Shown piece by piece: positions 10,179-19,079 of a stretch of 64,000 bases of DNA; within the stretch, counting starts at the first letter, position 1, and each line of letters starts with the position of its first letter. The translations under genes were made by a program, and so were the position numbers. The notes beneath the pieces were generated by a model, which made no database searches, was not told the DNA's origin, and saw nothing but the letters and a program-made list of their open reading frames with translations. The stretch lies in the NCBI GenBank assembly GCA_020025595.1, contig JAHHRV010000003.1:1-64000 (forward strand). Direction: 5' to 3'. The DNA comes from Oscillospiraceae bacterium. GTDB lineage: Bacteria; Bacillota; Clostridia; Oscillospirales; Oscillospiraceae.

Positions 10179-10215
10179 GCCCCTGTTTCGTCATCCGGAA
10201 CAGGGGCTTTTTTTG
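10179..10215 (+). terminator. Terminator of the glycerol operon
   Basis: Stem of about 10 bp (10179-10188 with 10198-10207) followed by seven or more T. Confidence 0.9.
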
Positions 10216-10226
10216 TGGGATCATAA

Positions 10227-10255
10227 TTGACTTTCGGCACCGCATTTTCTATAAT
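10227..10255 (+). promoter_or_regulatory. Promoter of the NSS transporter
   Basis: TTGACT at 10227-10232 and TATAAT at 10250-10255, 17-bp spacer. Confidence 0.85.
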
Positions 10256-10288
10256 GGACTGATATTATCGAGAAAGAGGAGGTCCCTT

Positions 10289-11656
10289 ATGGAGAGAGAG
10301 AGACTTGGAAGCCGGATCGGCTTCATACTTCTGAGCGCAGGCTGTGCCATCGGAATTGGCAATGTCTGGAAATTCCCCTATATCACCGGTCAGTACGGTG
10401 GCGCAATATTTGTATTGATTTATTTGCTGTTTCTGGTCATTTTGGGAATTCCTGTTATGACCATGGAGTTTTCCGTGGGCCGTGCTGCCCAGAAAAGCCC
10501 CGTGCATATGTACCAGCAGCTGGAGAAAAAAGGTACAAAATGGCACATTCATGGACTTGCTGCATTTCTCGGCAATTTTATTCTGATGATGTGCTACACC
10601 ACCATCGCCGGCTGGATGCTGCAATACTTTTTTAATACTGCAAGAGGTCTCTATGTTGGCATGGATGCCGCGCAGGTTGGAGAATCCTTTGGTCATATGC
10701 TTGCAGACCCGGTTTCCATGACCATCTTTATGGCAGTGGTTGTCATTGCCGGCTTTGCCATCAATTCTATTGGCCTGCAAAAGGGTCTGGAGCGCATCAC
10801 CAAATACATGATGGGCTCTCTGATTGTTCTGATTCTGGTTCTGGCTGCCAACAGCATCTTCCTGAAGGGCTCCGGCGAAGGCCTGAAATTCTACCTGCTG
10901 CCCAATACCCAGAAGATAAAAGAGGCCGGAATTCTGAATGTGATCGTCGCAGCCATGAATCAGGCATTCTTTACCCTGAGTCTTGGCATCGGTTCCATGG
11001 CCATCTTCGGCAGCTACCTGGACAAAAATCACTCCCTGATGGGCGAATCCGTCAATGTTGCCGCACTGGATACCTTTGTAGCCCTTTGCTCCGGTCTGAT
11101 TATTTTCCCCGCCTGCTCTGCCTACGGCGTTCAGGTTGACAGCGGCCCCCGGCTGATTTTCATCACCCTGCCCAACATTTTCAACCATCTGCCTCTGGGC
11201 AGACTCTGGGGCAGTCTGTTCTTCATGTTCATGTTCTTTGCCGCATTTTCCACAGTCCTTGCGGTGTTTGAGGTGCTGACTGCCTGCACCTGTGATCTCA
11301 CCGGCTGGTCCAGAAAGAAAGCCTGTGTTGTGGACTGCATCGCCGTTCTGATTGCAAGTATGCCCTGCGTGCTGGGCTTCAATGTACTGTCCGGCTTCCA
11401 TCCGCTGAAGGCAGGAAACACCATCATGGATCTGGAAGACTTCCTGGTCAGCAACATTCTGCTGCCTCTGGGCTCTCTGGTATTTGTCCTGTTCTGCACC
11501 CGGAAAAATGGCTGGGGCTGGAACAACTTCACCAAAGAAGCCAACACCGGCACCGGCATTCAGGTCAAGCCCTGGATTCGCTGGTACTGCACCTATGTGC
11601 TGCCCATCGTCATCATCGGTGTGTTTATCATCGGCATGGTTCAGTATTTCTCATAA
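10289..11656 (+). CDS. Sodium-dependent transporter, NSS (SNF) family
   Basis: The 455-residue membrane protein opens with the family signature SAGCAIGIGNVWKFPY in the first helix, and is long enough for the 11 membrane segments seen in bacterial members such as MhsT. These symporters bring in amino acids with Na+. The unwound first helix and the later FFAAFSTVLAVFE block agree with the family. The substrate cannot be read from sequence. It is a single-gene transcript with its own promoter and terminator. Confidence 0.92.
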   Translation: MERERLGSRIGFILLSAGCAIGIGNVWKFPYITGQYGGAIFVLIYLLFLVILGIPVMTMEFSVGRAAQKSPVHMYQQLEKKGTKWHIHGLAAFLGNFILMMCYTTIAGWMLQYFFNTARGLYVGMDAAQVGESFGHMLADPVSMTIFMAVVVIAGFAINSIGLQKGLERITKYMMGSLIVLILVLAANSIFLKGSGEGLKFYLLPNTQKIKEAGILNVIVAAMNQAFFTLSLGIGSMAIFGSYLDKNHSLMGESVNVAALDTFVALCSGLIIFPACSAYGVQVDSGPRLIFITLPNIFNHLPLGRLWGSLFFMFMFFAAFSTVLAVFEVLTACTCDLTGWSRKKACVVDCIAVLIASMPCVLGFNVLSGFHPLKAGNTIMDLEDFLVSNILLPLGSLVFVLFCTRKNGWGWNNFTKEANTGTGIQVKPWIRWYCTYVLPIVIIGVFIIGMVQYFS

Positions 11657-11705
11657 GCTGCCATCCCGCAAATCTTCGCAGACAGAATCGCACCCAACAG
11701 ATATC

Positions 11706-11742
11706 AAAAGGAGCGTATCTCGATGAGATACGCTCCTTTTTT
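11706..11742. terminator. Bidirectional terminator
   Basis: A 16-bp stem with a 3-base loop is flanked by A and T tracts, between the convergent NSS transporter and carboxypeptidase genes. Confidence 0.85.
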
Positions 11743-11771
11743 GCATATATCGTTCCTTTTCGGAATGACGC

Positions 11772-13280
11772 TTACAGATTATAGAGTTTGGAGTACTTTT
11801 CGGTCAGATAATCCGTGTAATATTTGGCATCGAACTTGCCGCAGCTCATTTCAAACAGCTCGCCGGGCTTGTACAGCTGGCCGTAGCGGTGGATATGCTC
11901 TTTCAGCCAAGCCGTGATTTTATTCAGCTCACCCTTGGAAATCAGCTGTGCAATGGGCCCGATGTCCTGTTCCATGAACACCTTCATCTGTGCGCCGTAG
12001 GCACTGCCCAGCGCGTAAGAGGGGAAGTAGCCGATCATACCGCCGGACCAGTGAGAATCCTGCAGGCAGCCCTGGCTGTCGTTGGGAACCTCCACGCCCA
12101 GATATTCCTGATACATCTTGTTCCATGCTGCGGGCAGATCCTTCACCTGCAAAGTGCCGTCGATCAGCTGCTTTTCCAGCTCATAGCGCACCATGATATG
12201 CAGGCAATAGGTCAGCTCATCTGCTTCGGTACGAATCAGGGAAGGCTGTGCCTTGTTGACTGCACGATACACCTGCTCGGCAGTCACATCCTTCAGCTGC
12301 TTCGGGAAAAGCTCCTGCATTTTGGGGAAAATCAGCTCCACAAATTCAAGGCTTCTGCCCACGATGTTTTCATAGAACCGGCTCTGGCTTTCGTGGATGC
12401 TCATGGAAGCACCGCCCTGAATGCTGGTATAGTCGTTGGCTTCGTCACCGCCCAGTTCGTACAGCGCATGGCCGCCCTCGTGAATCACGGAGTACATGGA
12501 GTTTGCCACATCGTTTTCGTAGTAGTGGGTAGTGATGCGCACATCGTGGCTGTTGAATCCATTGGTAAAGGGATGTTCGGTTTCTGCCAGCGTGCAGCGT
12601 GTGGGGTCAATTTCCATCACCTGCATCAGATAATCAGAAAACTTTTCCTGCTGCTCGATGGGGTAATTGCGCTTCAGGAAGGAATCATCGATCTGCTGCT
12701 TTTCTCCAATGGCATGAATCAGCGGCACCAGAGCAGTACGCAGCTGGCTGAAAAATGCATCCAGTGTCTGCATATTCAGCCCCTCTTCGTACTCGTTCAG
12801 CAGTGCATCATAGGGGCTCAGGCTGGGATTGTAGTATCCGGCAAACTTGCGATTATAGTTCACAATTTTCTCAAGGAACGGTGCAAAAGATGCGAAATCA
12901 TTGTTGTTCTTTGCCTTGCACCATACACCGTCAGCCTCATTCAGCAGCACAGAGTATGCCACATATTCCTCCTGAGGGATTCTGGACAACTGATCAACCT
13001 GCTTGCGCAGCAGCTCCACCTGGCGCAGACGGAACCGATCCAGCTCTGCTCTGTGTTCCTCCAGATAGAAAAGCAAATCCTTATTCTCAGGATCTGCCAC
13101 CAGATTATACACAACGCCGCTGAGAACCTCCATGGTTCTGCCCCGGCCTTCATAGGAATCAGTGGGTGCTGCGGTGGCTGCATCGGTAGCAAGCAGTCCC
13201 ATGGCGTGGCCGTATGCCGCTGCCGTTGCCTCGATCTGATCCAGTTTGGCAAGAGCCTGGGAAAGATCATTGTACTTCAT
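11772..13280 (-). CDS. Carboxypeptidase M32 (thermostable carboxypeptidase 1 family)
   Basis: The 502-residue protein carries the zinc motif HEGGH (in VIHEGGHALYELGG) with the downstream Glu in IHESQSRFYEN, as in family M32 metallocarboxypeptidases, which remove C-terminal residues from peptides in the cytosol. Length is normal for the family. An ATG at 13280 and a GTG at 13283 are adjacent; AAGGAG lies nine and six bases upstream respectively, so either could be used. The gene is alone on its strand. Confidence 0.93.
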   Translation of the reverse strand: MKYNDLSQALAKLDQIEATAAAYGHAMGLLATDAATAAPTDSYEGRGRTMEVLSGVVYNLVADPENKDLLFYLEEHRAELDRFRLRQVELLRKQVDQLSRIPQEEYVAYSVLLNEADGVWCKAKNNNDFASFAPFLEKIVNYNRKFAGYYNPSLSPYDALLNEYEEGLNMQTLDAFFSQLRTALVPLIHAIGEKQQIDDSFLKRNYPIEQQEKFSDYLMQVMEIDPTRCTLAETEHPFTNGFNSHDVRITTHYYENDVANSMYSVIHEGGHALYELGGDEANDYTSIQGGASMSIHESQSRFYENIVGRSLEFVELIFPKMQELFPKQLKDVTAEQVYRAVNKAQPSLIRTEADELTYCLHIMVRYELEKQLIDGTLQVKDLPAAWNKMYQEYLGVEVPNDSQGCLQDSHWSGGMIGYFPSYALGSAYGAQMKVFMEQDIGPIAQLISKGELNKITAWLKEHIHRYGQLYKPGELFEMSCGKFDAKYYTDYLTEKYSKLYNL

Positions 13281-13359
13281 CACAAATCACTCCTTTGTAA
13301 AGTTTTTTTCATTGTAACATCATCTAGAATCGGGCGCAAGAAAAAAAGCGGACTTCTAC

Positions 13360-13388
13360 TTGCATTGGGATTTTTATCACGATATAAT
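13360..13388 (+). promoter_or_regulatory. Promoter of the MATE transporter
   Basis: TTGCAT at 13360-13365 and TATAAT at 13383-13388, 17-bp spacer. Confidence 0.75.
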
Positions 13389-13425
13389 ATAAAATAGTAT
13401 ATTATTGTCTATCGAGGGATAAATC

Positions 13426-14805
13426 ATGTCAAAAAGAAACAACACGCCCGGTTCGGGTGAAAACAAAATGGGTACCATGCCCATTGGCAGACTGCTGATC
13501 AATATGGCCCTGCCTCTGATGATCTCCATGCTGGTGCAGGCCATGTACAATGTGGTCGACAGCATCTATGTCTCCCGGATTTCCGAATCCGCCGTGACTG
13601 CGCTGAGCCTTGCCTTCCCCGTGCAGAATCTGCTGATTGGTTTCTCCACTGGTATCGGCGTCGGCGTCAATGCATTCCTTTCCAAATCTCTGGGTGAAGG
13701 GGATCGGGAGCGCGCCAACCGTTCCGCCGGCAACGGATTTTTCCTGGTTGCCATCGTGGTTCTCGGTTTCGCCATTTTCGGCACCTTCTTCTCCCGGCCC
13801 TATTTCGAGATGCAGTCCACCGTGACCGAAACCATCGAGGGTGGCACCAGTTATCTGTCCATCATCTCCATTTTCAGCCTGGGTCTGTTTGTTCAGGTGC
13901 TTTGTGAGCGTCTGCTGCAGGGAACCGGACGGGCCTTTGAATCCATGATCGTACAGCTGGTGGGCGCCGTCACCAATATTGTGCTGGACCCCGTGTTCAT
14001 CTTCGGCTTCTTCGGCATTCCCGCCATGGGCGTTGCCGGTGCCGCAATCGCCACAGTTACCGCCCAGTGGCTTGCAGCGCTGCTGGCTCTGTACCTGAAC
14101 CATGTACACAACCACGATCTGCACCTGAGCTTCCAGTACATGAAGCCCCACGCACAGGTCATTCGTCCGATTCTTGCCGTAGGCGTGCCCTCCATCATCA
14201 TGATGGGCATCGGCTCGGTTATGACCTTTGGCATGAACCAAATCCTGCAGAGCTTCACTGAAACCGCCACCGGCGTGTTCGGCATCTATTTCAAGCTGCA
14301 GAGCTTCTTCTTCATGCCGGTATTCGGTATCAACAATGCCACCATCTCCATTATTGCCTTCAATTACGGTGCCAGAAGCCCCAAGCGTATTGTAGAAACC
14401 CTGAAAAAAGCTACCCTCAGCGCCTTCGTGATCATGCTGCTGGGTGTGTTCTCCTTCCAGGTATTCCCTGACCAGCTGTTGGGCATTTTCAACCCCTCTG
14501 CGGATTTTCTGGTCATGGGCCGGGGCGCTCTGCGTGTCATCTCTCTGTCCTTCCCCCTTGCCGCTGTGGGCATTGCGCTTGGCGGCAGCTTCCAGGCTCT
14601 TGGCAACGGACTTTACTCCACCTACACTGCCCTGTGCCGTCAGCTGATCGTACTGCTTCCCGCTGCGTACCTTTTGAGTCTTTCCGGGAATGTAAACCTT
14701 GTCTGGTGGTCTTTCCCCATTGCAGAACTGGCAAGCTTCATCGTCTCGATTCTCCTGTTTGTCAAACTGTACCGTCAAAAAGTCAAGCCCCTGTATCATG
14801 CATAA
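13426..14805 (+). CDS. MATE family efflux transporter
   Basis: The 459-residue protein has two six-helix halves typical of the MATE fold. The N-terminal pattern PIGRLLINMALPLMISML then MYNVVDSIYVSRI matches the first helices of DinF/NorM-type pumps, which expel drugs or metabolites using Na+ or H+. The ribosome site is GAGGG about eight bases before the ATG. Substrate is unknown. It stands alone and shares a terminator with the convergent gene. Confidence 0.93.
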   Translation: MSKRNNTPGSGENKMGTMPIGRLLINMALPLMISMLVQAMYNVVDSIYVSRISESAVTALSLAFPVQNLLIGFSTGIGVGVNAFLSKSLGEGDRERANRSAGNGFFLVAIVVLGFAIFGTFFSRPYFEMQSTVTETIEGGTSYLSIISIFSLGLFVQVLCERLLQGTGRAFESMIVQLVGAVTNIVLDPVFIFGFFGIPAMGVAGAAIATVTAQWLAALLALYLNHVHNHDLHLSFQYMKPHAQVIRPILAVGVPSIIMMGIGSVMTFGMNQILQSFTETATGVFGIYFKLQSFFFMPVFGINNATISIIAFNYGARSPKRIVETLKKATLSAFVIMLLGVFSFQVFPDQLLGIFNPSADFLVMGRGALRVISLSFPLAAVGIALGGSFQALGNGLYSTYTALCRQLIVLLPAAYLLSLSGNVNLVWWSFPIAELASFIVSILLFVKLYRQKVKPLYHA

Positions 14806-14834
14806 AAAAAGAGCCGCCATCAGGCGGCTCTTTT
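14806..14834. terminator. Bidirectional terminator
   Basis: GAGCCGCC and GGCGGCTC arms at 14811-14830 with A and T flanks. It overlaps the last base of the convergent gene. Confidence 0.85.
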
Positions 14835-15337
14835 CATCGTTTATCGGAAATTGCGATCACAACAGCTCCAAAATATTTGTGTCGAGTCAGAAACTCCTGC
14901 AGGCTTTCCCCATAGAAATCCGGGCCGGTACTGTTGCGGAAGGTATTGTACCCCGCAAAGCCCTGATCCGTGTAACGCACCGCTACAAAGTGCGCACCGA
15001 TTTTGCAGCCCTTTTTCCAGCGGTAAAACACAATGGAAACATCGGAATCTCTCACCGTCCGGTCAAAATTGCTCCGTTTTGCTGTCATTTTGACAGGGAA
15101 TCCCCAGTGCTTAAAGCACACCGCAGGCCCCCAGATGCTGGTGCCCAGATTGCCGTGAATCAGCGGCAGCAGATGTTCGTAATAGCGAATCAGCTCCTCC
15201 GGCTGTGCATGATACCCAAGCAGATGCAGCGCATTATAGGTAGCGATCCAGCCGCAGCCCGTGGCAGCACTGGTGCGCAGGCCATAGCGCCACTGCTCTT
15301 TGGGGATATCGTGTTGATTGTAAATCAGTTCTCGCAC
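14834..15337 (-). CDS. Hypothetical protein, possibly papain-like (C39-like) fold
   Basis: The 167-residue soluble protein has no family I can name with certainty. A Cys-containing helix motif, ATGCGWIATYNALHLLG (about 25-41), a His in GAHFVAVRYT (about 117) and an Asn in GYNTF (about 130) are ordered like the Cys-His-Asn triad of papain/C39-type enzymes. There is no signal peptide. The start is GTG at 15337 with GGAG about eight bases upstream. It overlaps the preceding C_GCAxxG gene by 13 bp, so the two are translated together. Confidence 0.6.
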   Translation of the reverse strand: MRELIYNQHDIPKEQWRYGLRTSAATGCGWIATYNALHLLGYHAQPEELIRYYEHLLPLIHGNLGTSIWGPAVCFKHWGFPVKMTAKRSNFDRTVRDSDVSIVFYRWKKGCKIGAHFVAVRYTDQGFAGYNTFRNSTGPDFYGESLQEFLTRHKYFGAVVIAISDKR

Positions 15338-15792
15338 GTTTCTTTCTCCACAGGATGCTGAGCAATGTATTCATCCAGAAGGTCCCCTGCCAGCATCACA
15401 AATCTTGCACAGGGACGCTCCTTGTAATATTGCTGGGTTCTGGGAGACGGCGTGGGGTCTGTGGACGGATTGTCCAGCAGTTCCCGGCAGATGATGGTTC
15501 CCATTCTCTCCCAGAATTTTCCGGCCAGCTCCTGCACCCGGGCATAGTGTTCTTTTTTGATCTCGTCATCACCGGGGGTATCGTAACCGTACAAAACGCC
15601 CAGCACCATAGCCATGCCGCTGACTGCGCCGCAGATTTCACGCATCCGGCCAACACCGCCGCCAAAGGATGAAGAGAGCTTTGCTGCAAAAGCCGCATCC
15701 AGTCCGGTTACATCTGAAAAGGCCACAAATACCGCCTGGGCACAGTTGTACCCCTGTAAAAATAATTCCGCAGCCTGAATCCCATGATCCAT
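15325..15792 (-). CDS. C_GCAxxG_C_C family protein
   Basis: The 155-residue protein shows the family pattern: YNCAQAV early, FGGGVGRMREICGAVSGMAM in the middle, and a later Cys in IICRELL and RPCARFV. This small redox-like family is common in anaerobes, its role is unproven, and its conserved cysteines may bind a metal cluster. The ATG at 15792 is chosen because AGGAGG lies eight bases upstream; the open frame continues further but without a ribosome site. It precedes and overlaps the papain-like gene. Confidence 0.85.
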   Translation of the reverse strand: MDHGIQAAELFLQGYNCAQAVFVAFSDVTGLDAAFAAKLSSSFGGGVGRMREICGAVSGMAMVLGVLYGYDTPGDDEIKKEHYARVQELAGKFWERMGTIICRELLDNPSTDPTPSPRTQQYYKERPCARFVMLAGDLLDEYIAQHPVEKETCEN

Positions 15793-15842
15793 TGCACTTC
15801 CTCCTAGTATCTTTTTCCCCATTTTACCACGATTCATGAACC

Positions 15843-15871
15843 TTGACAACCCTGCGTGCGCCCCCTATAAT
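15843..15871 (+). promoter_or_regulatory. Promoter of the RNA methyltransferase gene
   Basis: Consensus TTGACA at 15843-15848 and TATAAT at 15866-15871, 17-bp spacer. Confidence 0.9.
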
Positions 15872-15903
15872 GAAAACAAATTCTTACGAAAAGGAGCATT
15901 TTT

Positions 15904-17229
15904 ATGCTGCCGGAAGCTTTTTTGCTGCGCATGAAGCAGCACCTGAAGGATGAATATCCTGCATATTTAGAAAGTTTAGAGCGCCCCAGAGCCGTGGCGC
16001 TTCGCTTTAATCCCCTGAAAACCGACCATTCCCCCCAGCTAGCATTTGTGAAGGAGCCTGTCCCCTGGGCCCAGTATGGCTATTACTATGATCCCAATGC
16101 AAGACCCGGTCTGCATGTATGGCACGAAGCAGGTCTTTACTATCTGCAGGAAGCCAGTGCCATGGCACCTGTGACCCTGCTGGACCCGCAGCCCGGCGAA
16201 ATCATCTGCGACCTGTGTGCCGCTCCCGGCGGAAAAACCACCCAGATCGCTGCCAAAATGGCCGGTGAAGGACTGCTGGTCTGCAACGAGATTAATCCCA
16301 AGCGTGCCCGGATCCTGTCCCGGAACATTGAGCGCATGGGTGTTGCCAACGCGCTGGTGCTGAACCACCACCCCTCTGATTTAGAGCGCCATTTTGAGGG
16401 TGCTTTCGACAAGATTCTGGTGGATGCTCCCTGCTCCGGCGAGGGAATGTTCCGCAAGGAGGAAGCCGCCGTCACGGACTGGAGCCCGGAAACCGTGGAT
16501 ATGTGTGCCCGCCGCCAGCAGGAGATCCTCTCCACCGCCGCCAAGCTGCTGCGTCCCGGCGGACGACTGGTCTACTCCACCTGTACCTTTGCCCCGGCTG
16601 AGGACGAAGGTGCGATTTCCGCTTTCCTGAAATCACACCCCGAATTCTCCATCGAAGTGGTCAGTGCCCCTGCCCTCTCCCCCGGACGAGCCGATCTGAT
16701 TGAAGATCCCGTCCCCGGTCTGGAGCATACCTTCCGTCTGTGGCCCCACCATCAGCACGGCGAAGGCCACTACGCTGCCGTTTTGCGAAAGGCCGGCGAC
16801 GAAGAATCCACGCTCACCGCATCCAAGGCAGAAAAGCTGCCCAAGGAATGGCTGGAGTTTGCAAAGGCGCTGGACATTCAGCTTCCCGTGGGAAAGCCCG
16901 TCTTCTTCGGCACTTCCCTGTTCTGGGCACCGGTGCAGCTGCCGGAGCTGAAGGGTCTGAAGGTTCTGCGCCCGGGACTGGAACTGGGCGAATGCAAAAA
17001 AGGCCGGTTTGAGCCTGCCCATGCTCTGGCCCTGTGGCTGAAAAGCTGCGCAGACGTGCAGGATTTTGCTCCCGAATCGGACGAGATTGCAGCGTACATC
17101 CACGGAGATGTGGTTGCGTCCACGCAAAAGGGCTGGTGCCTGGTCACCGCCGGAGGTTTGTCCATCGGCTGGGGCAAGGGTGACGGCCGTGTACTGAAAA
17201 ACCACTATCCCAAGGGGCTGCGCCGTTAA
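15904..17229 (+). CDS. RsmF/NOP2-type RNA (cytosine-5) methyltransferase
   Basis: The 441-residue protein has the SAM-binding motif DLCAAPGGKTTQIA near 104, the Pro-Cys motif DAPCSGEGMFRKE near 178 and the Thr-Cys motif YSTCTFAPAEDEG near 223. The two cysteines are the release and nucleophile residues of 5-methylcytosine RNA methyltransferases. The C-terminal 150 residues match the RsmF-type extension with a PUA-like tail. The target is probably rRNA, though tRNA cannot be excluded. It is transcribed alone from a strong promoter. Confidence 0.9.
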   Translation: MLPEAFLLRMKQHLKDEYPAYLESLERPRAVALRFNPLKTDHSPQLAFVKEPVPWAQYGYYYDPNARPGLHVWHEAGLYYLQEASAMAPVTLLDPQPGEIICDLCAAPGGKTTQIAAKMAGEGLLVCNEINPKRARILSRNIERMGVANALVLNHHPSDLERHFEGAFDKILVDAPCSGEGMFRKEEAAVTDWSPETVDMCARRQQEILSTAAKLLRPGGRLVYSTCTFAPAEDEGAISAFLKSHPEFSIEVVSAPALSPGRADLIEDPVPGLEHTFRLWPHHQHGEGHYAAVLRKAGDEESTLTASKAEKLPKEWLEFAKALDIQLPVGKPVFFGTSLFWAPVQLPELKGLKVLRPGLELGECKKGRFEPAHALALWLKSCADVQDFAPESDEIAAYIHGDVVASTQKGWCLVTAGGLSIGWGKGDGRVLKNHYPKGLRR

Positions 17230-17239
17230 ACATTTCTAC

Positions 17240-17268
17240 TTTACATAATCCCAATTTCATGCTAGAAT
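17240..17268 (+). promoter_or_regulatory. Promoter of murA
   Basis: TTTACA at 17240-17245 and TAGAAT at 17263-17268, 17-bp spacer. Confidence 0.7.
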
Positions 17269-17310
17269 AGGATTATCTTTATCTATAATATCACAAGGAG
17301 AGGATTATCC

Positions 17311-18576
17311 TTGGCTAAATATGAAATTATCGGCGGAACACCGCTAAAAGGCGAAGTCGTCATCAGCGGTGCAAAAAATGCCGTTGTTGGTATCCTGCCC
17401 GCAACTTTGCTGGTTCAGGGAAAATGTCGAATTGAAAACGTCCCCAATATCTCCGATGTGCGGATCCTGCTGGATATTCTGCACAGCATGAATGCTCAGG
17501 TCGAATGGGTCGACCACAGCACTCTGGAAATTGACACCTCCGCAGTAGAATCCTGTGAGCCTGATTCCACTCTGGTCACCAAATTACGCGCCAGTTATTA
17601 TCTGATGGGCGCGCTTTTGGGCCGCTTTGGCAAGGCGCATGTGGCACTGCCCGGCGGCTGTAATTTTGCATCCCGCCCCATCGACCAGCATATCAAGGGT
17701 TTCCTTGCACTGGGTGCAGATGTGGACGAGACAAATGAGTACATCGAGCTGTCCGCAGGCCCCGACGGTCTGCAGGGTGCCCGCATCAGTTTGGATGTGG
17801 TCAGTGTCGGCGCTACCATCAATATCATGCTGGCTGCTACCCTGATGCCCGGACAGACCATCATTGAAAATGCTGCAAAAGAGCCGCACATCGTGGATCT
17901 TGCAAACTTTTTGAACACTATGGGTGCCAGAATTACCGGTGCCGGTACCGATACCGTGAAGATTCGCGGTGTCAAAGCCCTGAAGGGCGGCACCTATGCT
18001 GTCATTCCCGACCAGATTGAGGCAGGTACCTATATGGCTGCAGCCGTCGCCACCGGCGGCAATGTTCTCGTTCAGAATGTCATCCCCAAGCATCTGGAGT
18101 GCATCACCACCCGCCTGCGGGAAATGGGTGCCAAGGTCACAGAGTATGACGATTCCGTTCGGGTTCAGCGGGAAGGCCCTCTGCGCCGGATCACCGTCAA
18201 GACCATGCCCTACCCCGGCTTCCCCACGGATATGCAGGCCCAGATCTGCGTATGTATGTCTCTGGCAAACGGCATCAGCCGTCTGACCGAGAGTGTTTAC
18301 GAGACTCGCTTCTTTGGCTACTGCTCCGAACTGGAGAGCATGGGCGCTAATATCCAAATCAACGGAAAGACCGCTTCCGTCACCGGAACCGATAAGCTCT
18401 TCGGTGCAACCGTCCGCGCCAATGACCTTCGGGCCGGCGCTGCTCTGGTGATTGCAGGTCTTGCCGCCGAAGGAACCACCTATGTGGAAAATATCCACTA
18501 TGTGGAACGCGGCTACGAGCGCCTCATCGAAAAGTTCACCGCTCTGGGTGCGCAGATTCGCCGAATCGAAGATTAA
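17311..18576 (+). CDS. murA: UDP-N-acetylglucosamine 1-carboxyvinyltransferase
   Basis: The 421-residue enzyme transfers enolpyruvate from PEP to UDP-GlcNAc, the first committed step of peptidoglycan synthesis. Visible landmarks are ISGAKNAVVG (the Lys of the active site, about 22), the reactive Cys117 in LPGGCNFASRP (the fosfomycin target), and GYPTDMQAQ-like PGFPTDMQAQ near 305. The start is a TTG at 17311 with AAGGAGAGG upstream; no ATG fits the conserved N-terminus. The presence of Cys rather than Asp predicts fosfomycin sensitivity at the target level. Confidence 0.95.
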   Translation: MAKYEIIGGTPLKGEVVISGAKNAVVGILPATLLVQGKCRIENVPNISDVRILLDILHSMNAQVEWVDHSTLEIDTSAVESCEPDSTLVTKLRASYYLMGALLGRFGKAHVALPGGCNFASRPIDQHIKGFLALGADVDETNEYIELSAGPDGLQGARISLDVVSVGATINIMLAATLMPGQTIIENAAKEPHIVDLANFLNTMGARITGAGTDTVKIRGVKALKGGTYAVIPDQIEAGTYMAAAVATGGNVLVQNVIPKHLECITTRLREMGAKVTEYDDSVRVQREGPLRRITVKTMPYPGFPTDMQAQICVCMSLANGISRLTESVYETRFFGYCSELESMGANIQINGKTASVTGTDKLFGATVRANDLRAGAALVIAGLAAEGTTYVENIHYVERGYERLIEKFTALGAQIRRIED

Positions 18577-18580
18577 ATTT

Positions 18581-18612
18581 CAGAGGACATCCGTTTGGAT
18601 GTCCTCTTTTTC
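18581..18612 (+). terminator. Terminator of murA
   Basis: An 11-bp stem with a GTTT loop followed by TTTTT, five bases after the stop codon. Confidence 0.9.
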
Positions 18613-18635
18613 TATAAATATAACCCGATTATAAC

Positions 18636-18664
18636 AAAAAGGCCACCCGATGGGTGGCCTTTTC
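18636..18664 (-). terminator. Terminator of tRNA-Gly
   Basis: A 12-bp GC-rich stem with a 3-base loop directly follows the tRNA 3' end on the minus strand and runs into a T tract. Confidence 0.85.
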
Positions 18665-18738
18665 TGGAGCGGGTAATGGGAGTCGAACCCACCTGTCAAC
18701 CTTGGGAAGGTCGCATTCTACCGATGAACTATACCCGC
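18665..18738 (-). tRNA. tRNA-Gly (anticodon CCC)
   Basis: The minus strand folds as a full cloverleaf: 7-bp acceptor GCGGGTA/TACCCGC, D arm GTTC/GAAT with GGTA in the loop, anticodon stem CGACC/GGTTG with loop TTCCCAA, and T arm with GGTTCGACTCC. The anticodon CCC reads GGG. The discriminator is T and CCA is encoded (18665-18667). The body is 71 nt. Confidence 0.97.
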
Positions 18739-18884
18739 ATCGATCCAGATAATTGTAACACGGTACACCTGGTTTTGCAAGCACAATTCTTCGCCCGGAT
18801 TCGCCCCAAAACGCCATAATTTTTTATTCCGGAACCGGTTTATGATATTGCAATTTTGGGGCAAACTATTGTGAGGTGATTACA

Positions 18885-19055
18885 ATGAAGAAAAAGAAAC
18901 CCATGGTAAACAACACCGTCGATCTGCGACTTGACCCGGAAGCACGGATCTGCCCGGAATTTGATTCCGTCAGCATCAAGAAATTCGCCGCACCGGATGC
19001 AGGCGAAATGGGCGTTCGTGTGCTGGATAACTGCGCAGAAGAACACATCATGTAG
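18885..19055 (+). CDS. Small hypothetical protein (56 aa)
   Basis: The ATG at 18885 follows GTGAGGTGAT at a good distance and the frame is open for 56 codons to TAG at 19053. The peptide begins with a Lys-rich stretch (MKKKKP), has two cysteines, and is otherwise soluble and acidic. No family is recognised. The codon choice (ctg, gac, cgc) is like the neighbours, which supports real coding. It is convergent with the ZIP transporter, and its stop lies in a hairpin. Confidence 0.6.
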   Translation: MKKKKPMVNNTVDLRLDPEARICPEFDSVSIKKFAAPDAGEMGVRVLDNCAEEHIM

Positions 19056-19079
19056 TGCTGGATTATCCCAGCACTACAT
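19050..19079. terminator. Perfect 12-bp inverted repeat over both stop codons of convergent genes
   Basis: ATGTAGTGCTGG (19050-19061) and its exact complement (19068-19079) frame a 6-base loop. The stem covers the stop codons of the small protein and the ZIP gene. There is no clear T tract, so it may be a weak terminator or a transcript-end protector. Confidence 0.45.
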
